Source: an uncultured Pelagibacteraceae bacterium
GTDB taxonomy: Bacteria; Pseudomonadota; Alphaproteobacteria; Pelagibacterales; Pelagibacteraceae
DNA length: 64,000 bases
Direction: 5' to 3'
NCBI GenBank assembly: GCA_902597175.1
Contig: CACJWN010000004.1
Coordinates: 1-64,000 of the forward strand
Position numbers and translations under genes: made by a program
Part shown: one piece after another, positions 61,294-64,000 of the stretch
Numbering within the stretch: position 1 is the first letter of the stretch
Layout: every line of letters starts with the position of its first letter
Notes under the pieces: generated by a model
Databases searched by the model: none
What the model was told of the DNA's origin: nothing
What the model saw: only the letters and a program-made list of their open reading frames with translations

Positions 61294-62659
61294 TTAACTT
61301 TAGCTTATCTTTAATCATGTAGAGAAATATAAGAGAAGGTATTACCATTATAGCAGTCAGTATAAAGAATATGCCCCAATCACCATTTAACCAGTCGACT
61401 AAAGCCCCGGATGAGGCGGCTAGCGTTGTCCTACCTGCTGTACCTATTGATGCAAGAAGCGCATATTGAGTAGCCGTATAAGTTCTATCAACTAACATTG
61501 AAATAAAAGCTACAAATGCAACAGTCGCAAATGCTGCTGCCATATCATCGAATATTACTGCTATTGCAAATAGTAATTCAGACTTTCCATACCAAGCTAA
61601 TAGAGAGAATAATAAATTTGTTGAAGCCATTAGTATACCTGAGACAAACATTGCTTTAATTACACCTGAACGAATAGCAAATAATCCCCCTAATAAAGTA
61701 AAGATTACTGTGGTTATCCAACCTAAACCTTTTGAATAAAGTGCTATATCAGATTTGGTGAATCCTATTTCTTTGTAGAAGATAACAGACATTCTGCCTA
61801 AAAAAGCTTCACCTATTTTAAATAAAAACACAAAGCCAAGAATTGCTATAGCTATATTAAAACCGTTTTTTTTAAAAAAACTAATCACAGGACCAATCAC
61901 TGTTCCAGTCAACCAAGCAATAATTTTTGTGACTAAGTTAGGAGATCCTAACTTATCTTGTATCATTTTATCAGTAAGTCTTTGACTTTCTTTTCTATCA
62001 GTTGGTTGAGGTTCATTAACAAAAAGAAGACCAATATTAAAAGCTATTATAACAATTCCTAAAACTAAAAATGTTGTTTGCCAGTAATTTTCAAAACCTG
62101 CTTGCTGAAAAAATTCGGCTGCATTAAGGGCTACTACTCCGCCTAATTTATACCCAGTCCACCAACCGACTACAGCCATTGCAGCACCAGCCTGCATTGA
62201 TTTACCCTCGTGTTCACCAATTTGCTCAATTCTTAAAGCATCAACAGTTATATCTTGTGTAGCAGATGCAATTGCAATAATTAGTCCAATACTAATTACC
62301 AATGCTAAATTTACAGTCGGATTTATTAAACTCCAACAAACTAAACTAATTAAAATTATAGTCTGCATAGTTATTATCCATCCACGTCTATGACCAACTT
62401 TTTCAGTTAACCAAGGAATTCTAATTCTATCTATAATTGGAGCCCACAAGTAATTAAAAGCATAAACAGCAAAAATCAGACCTGCCCAACCTATAGTACT
62501 CCTACTTAAACCATCTTCTTTTAACCAAAGACTTAAACTACTACCTATGATAACCCATGGAAAACCACTAATAGCACCAAGAAGTAAAATTTTGATCATT
62601 CTACGATCAAAATAAACTTTAAAAGTTTCAGCAAATGATTGTTTTTTGTATATATCCAT
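61286..62659 (-). CDS. AmpG-like MFS muropeptide permease
   Basis: A 457-residue MFS protein with 12 or more helices that resembles AmpG (PAT family), the permease for anhydro-muropeptides in peptidoglycan recycling. MIKILLLGAISGFPWVIIGSSLSLWLKE near residue 22 (here LLLGAISGFPW) is the AmpG opening. SATQDITVDALRIEQI near 135 is the most characteristic motif, and DDMAAAFATVAFVAFISMLVD near 370 is the second. It overlaps the NlpC/P60 gene and lies three bases after trkH. The pair suggests uptake of cell-wall peptides and their cleavage. Confidence 0.85.
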   Translation of the reverse strand: MDIYKKQSFAETFKVYFDRRMIKILLLGAISGFPWVIIGSSLSLWLKEDGLSRSTIGWAGLIFAVYAFNYLWAPIIDRIRIPWLTEKVGHRRGWIITMQTIILISLVCWSLINPTVNLALVISIGLIIAIASATQDITVDALRIEQIGEHEGKSMQAGAAMAVVGWWTGYKLGGVVALNAAEFFQQAGFENYWQTTFLVLGIVIIAFNIGLLFVNEPQPTDRKESQRLTDKMIQDKLGSPNLVTKIIAWLTGTVIGPVISFFKKNGFNIAIAILGFVFLFKIGEAFLGRMSVIFYKEIGFTKSDIALYSKGLGWITTVIFTLLGGLFAIRSGVIKAMFVSGILMASTNLLFSLLAWYGKSELLFAIAVIFDDMAAAFATVAFVAFISMLVDRTYTATQYALLASIGTAGRTTLAASSGALVDWLNGDWGIFFILTAIMVIPSLIFLYMIKDKLKLND

Positions 62660-62662
62660 AAT

Positions 62663-64000
62663 TTAATTTCTCCAAAAAGATGGAAAAAATAGAACCAAGA
62701 CAGCAAAAAGTTCTAGTCTTCCTAATAACATCCCAACTGACAAAATCCATTTTGATATATCGGGTATATCTTTATAATTTCCATTTGGTCCAATTACATC
62801 TCCTAATCCAGGACCAACATTTGAAATCGAACTAGCTGCCCCAGAAATTGATGTTATAAAATCTAAACCACTAATTGATAACAACATTGCTATAATTAAA
62901 AAAATAAATAAGAATGTAAAAATAAAAATTATGACTGAATTAATGAAATTATCTGATATTTTTTGATTATTGTATTTTGTGATTATTACGCTATTTGGTG
63001 AAATAAGTCTTTTAATTTGATTTTTTAAAAATATTAATAACATTTGTAATCTAAAAATTTTTATTCCACATGCTGTTGATCCAGCACATCCACCAATAAA
63101 CATTAAAAGCAAGAAAAAAACTAGAGAAAATTTTCCCCAAAGACCAAAATCATCTGTTACATAGCCAGTTCCAGATAAAATTGAAATTACGTTAAAAGAG
63201 GAAATTCTAACTTTGTCAAAAATACTACTTTCGTAATTAATAATTAAAAGATAAAGAAACATAATTATTGTAGAGATTGTCAGTAAATATACTAAACCTT
63301 TAATTTGAACATCTTGAAAAAACACGCTTTTATTTCCTTGAACAAATTTTAAGTAAGAAATAAAAGGAATGCTACCTAAAATAATAAAAATACTTGCAAC
63401 TATTTCAATATTTGAATTATTAAAAAAACCAATCGACTCATTGTGTGTTGAAAAACCACCTGTGGCAATTGTTGTCATCGAATGACTTACACTATCAAAT
63501 ATTGACATACCAAAAGTCCAATAAAAAAAACCGCAAAGAAATGTAAGGATGATATAAGTAGAAATAATTATAGCTGCAACTTCAATTGTACGAGGTAAAA
63601 TTTTTTCAGTACTATCTGGACCTTCCATTTTAAATAGTTGCATGCCTCCAACCTTTAGAAGTGGTAAAATCGTAATTGCCATGACGACTATTCCTATGCC
63701 ACCCAACCATTGCATTATAGCTCTCCATAACAGTATACTTTTTGGACTATTATCTAAATCAGATATAATTGTAGCCCCAGTGGTTGTAATTCCAGACATG
63801 CTTTCAAAAAATGCCTCGCTTAAACTAAAATCTTGTGAAGATAATAAAAAAGGTAAACTTCCAAAAGTTGCAACCATAACCCATGCTAAAGATGAAAATA
63901 AAAAGGTTTGCCTCAAATTTAATTTAAATTCTTTCTCGAGATTAGCTAATACAAATAAAACTCCTATAAAAATTGTTACAAATGAGGACGATATAAAGCT
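62663..64000 (-). CDS. trkH: Trk-type potassium uptake protein TrkH, partial (N-terminus outside window)
   Basis: TrkH is the membrane subunit of the Trk/Ktr potassium transporter. The reading frame stays open to the right edge, so the protein starts beyond 64000; the TTG near 63916 is inside the gene. Filter-like loops are visible: SMSGITTTGATI, IATGGFSTHN, LSGTGYVTDDFG and ISNVGPGLGD, each with the Gly of the potassium filter. GGIGIVVMAITILP is a family block after the first loop. The gene is complete at its 3' end and lies three bases before the AmpG-like gene. Its TrkA partner is not in the window. Confidence 0.92.
   Translation of the reverse strand, partial: SFISSSFVTIFIGVLFVLANLEKEFKLNLRQTFLFSSLAWVMVATFGSLPFLLSSQDFSLSEAFFESMSGITTTGATIISDLDNSPKSILLWRAIMQWLGGIGIVVMAITILPLLKVGGMQLFKMEGPDSTEKILPRTIEVAAIIISTYIILTFLCGFFYWTFGMSIFDSVSHSMTTIATGGFSTHNESIGFFNNSNIEIVASIFIILGSIPFISYLKFVQGNKSVFFQDVQIKGLVYLLTISTIIMFLYLLIINYESSIFDKVRISSFNVISILSGTGYVTDDFGLWGKFSLVFFLLLMFIGGCAGSTACGIKIFRLQMLLIFLKNQIKRLISPNSVIITKYNNQKISDNFINSVIIFIFTFLFIFLIIAMLLSISGLDFITSISGAASSISNVGPGLGDVIGPNGNYKDIPDISKWILSVGMLLGRLELFAVLVLFFPSFWRN

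Noticed and set aside
1-64000. CRISPR arrays, prophage, transposons, toxin-antitoxin pairs or restriction systems
   Set aside because: No direct repeat arrays, integrases, transposases or known defence genes were seen; the HNH gene is a single chromosomal gene among housekeeping genes.

Overview
The window is a gene-dense, strongly AT-rich piece of a small streamlined alphaproteobacterial chromosome. Intergenic gaps are short, lysine, isoleucine and asparagine codons dominate, and the order of many loci (metX-metW with a SAM-II riboswitch, tlpA/argH/lipoprotein/lysA, Suv3-like helicase/ferredoxin/CarD, a TAXI-type TRAP transporter) fits the SAR11 clade (Pelagibacterales). This assignment rests on gene content and composition; no rRNA gene is present to confirm it. 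I see no prophage, insertion sequence, CRISPR array or integrase. Two genes run off the edges: obgE on the left and trkH on the right.

Layout. 1-3998 (minus): rplU-rpmA-obgE, then a metX-metW-gloB unit whose leader carries a SAM-II riboswitch followed at once by an intrinsic terminator. 4091-6062 (plus): hisC-like aminotransferase and tyrA. 6063-9493 (minus): argH, a 36-residue lipoprotein, lysA and plsC. 9524-13168: mixed single genes (TlpA thioredoxin, HIG1 protein, esterase, HNH protein, coq7, dsbB, a DedA-like protein). 13152-17028 (plus): a small membrane protein, a tandem winged-helix regulator, a BASS transporter, tRNA-Leu and a long-chain acyl-CoA ligase. 17160-17362: a tiny stand-alone gene for a polybasic 23-residue peptide with its own promoter and terminator. 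17361-21219 (minus): Suv3-like helicase, TerB-like protein, 7Fe ferredoxin and CarD. 21375-27172 (plus): aminotransferase, TAXI receptor, fused TRAP permease and an SGNH-like membrane protein.

27227-33028 holds two very short genes (a 14-residue hydrophobic peptide with an exceptionally strong ribosome binding site, and a 49-residue Cys-rich protein), a thioesterase, a DMT exporter and the pyruvate dehydrogenase genes aceF and aceE; aceE carries its own N-terminal lipoyl domain. 33274-38610 holds acetoacetyl-CoA synthetase facing a histone-deacetylase-like protein, a thiolase and an O-antigen ligase. 38682-47363 holds tRNA-Arg, uppP, gltD-gltB, an SDR protein and an alpha/beta hydrolase. 47402-56971 is a translation block: a glycosyltransferase, thrS-infC-rpmI-rplT-pheS-pheT and lepA. 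57019-60302 is a short surface-sugar cluster. 60347-64000 has tRNA-Ser, an NlpC/P60 hydrolase with an AmpG-like permease, and trkH.

Together the genes describe a heterotroph with economical regulation: riboswitch control of methionine synthesis, glutamate synthase for nitrogen, TRAP and BASS uptake, acyl-CoA and acetoacetate activation feeding a thiolase, and a compact cell-envelope set. The points most worth a second look are the SAM-II/terminator switch, the polybasic micro-gene, the 14-residue peptide, the lipoyl-E1 fusion, and the inverted repeat that contains the aacS start codon.
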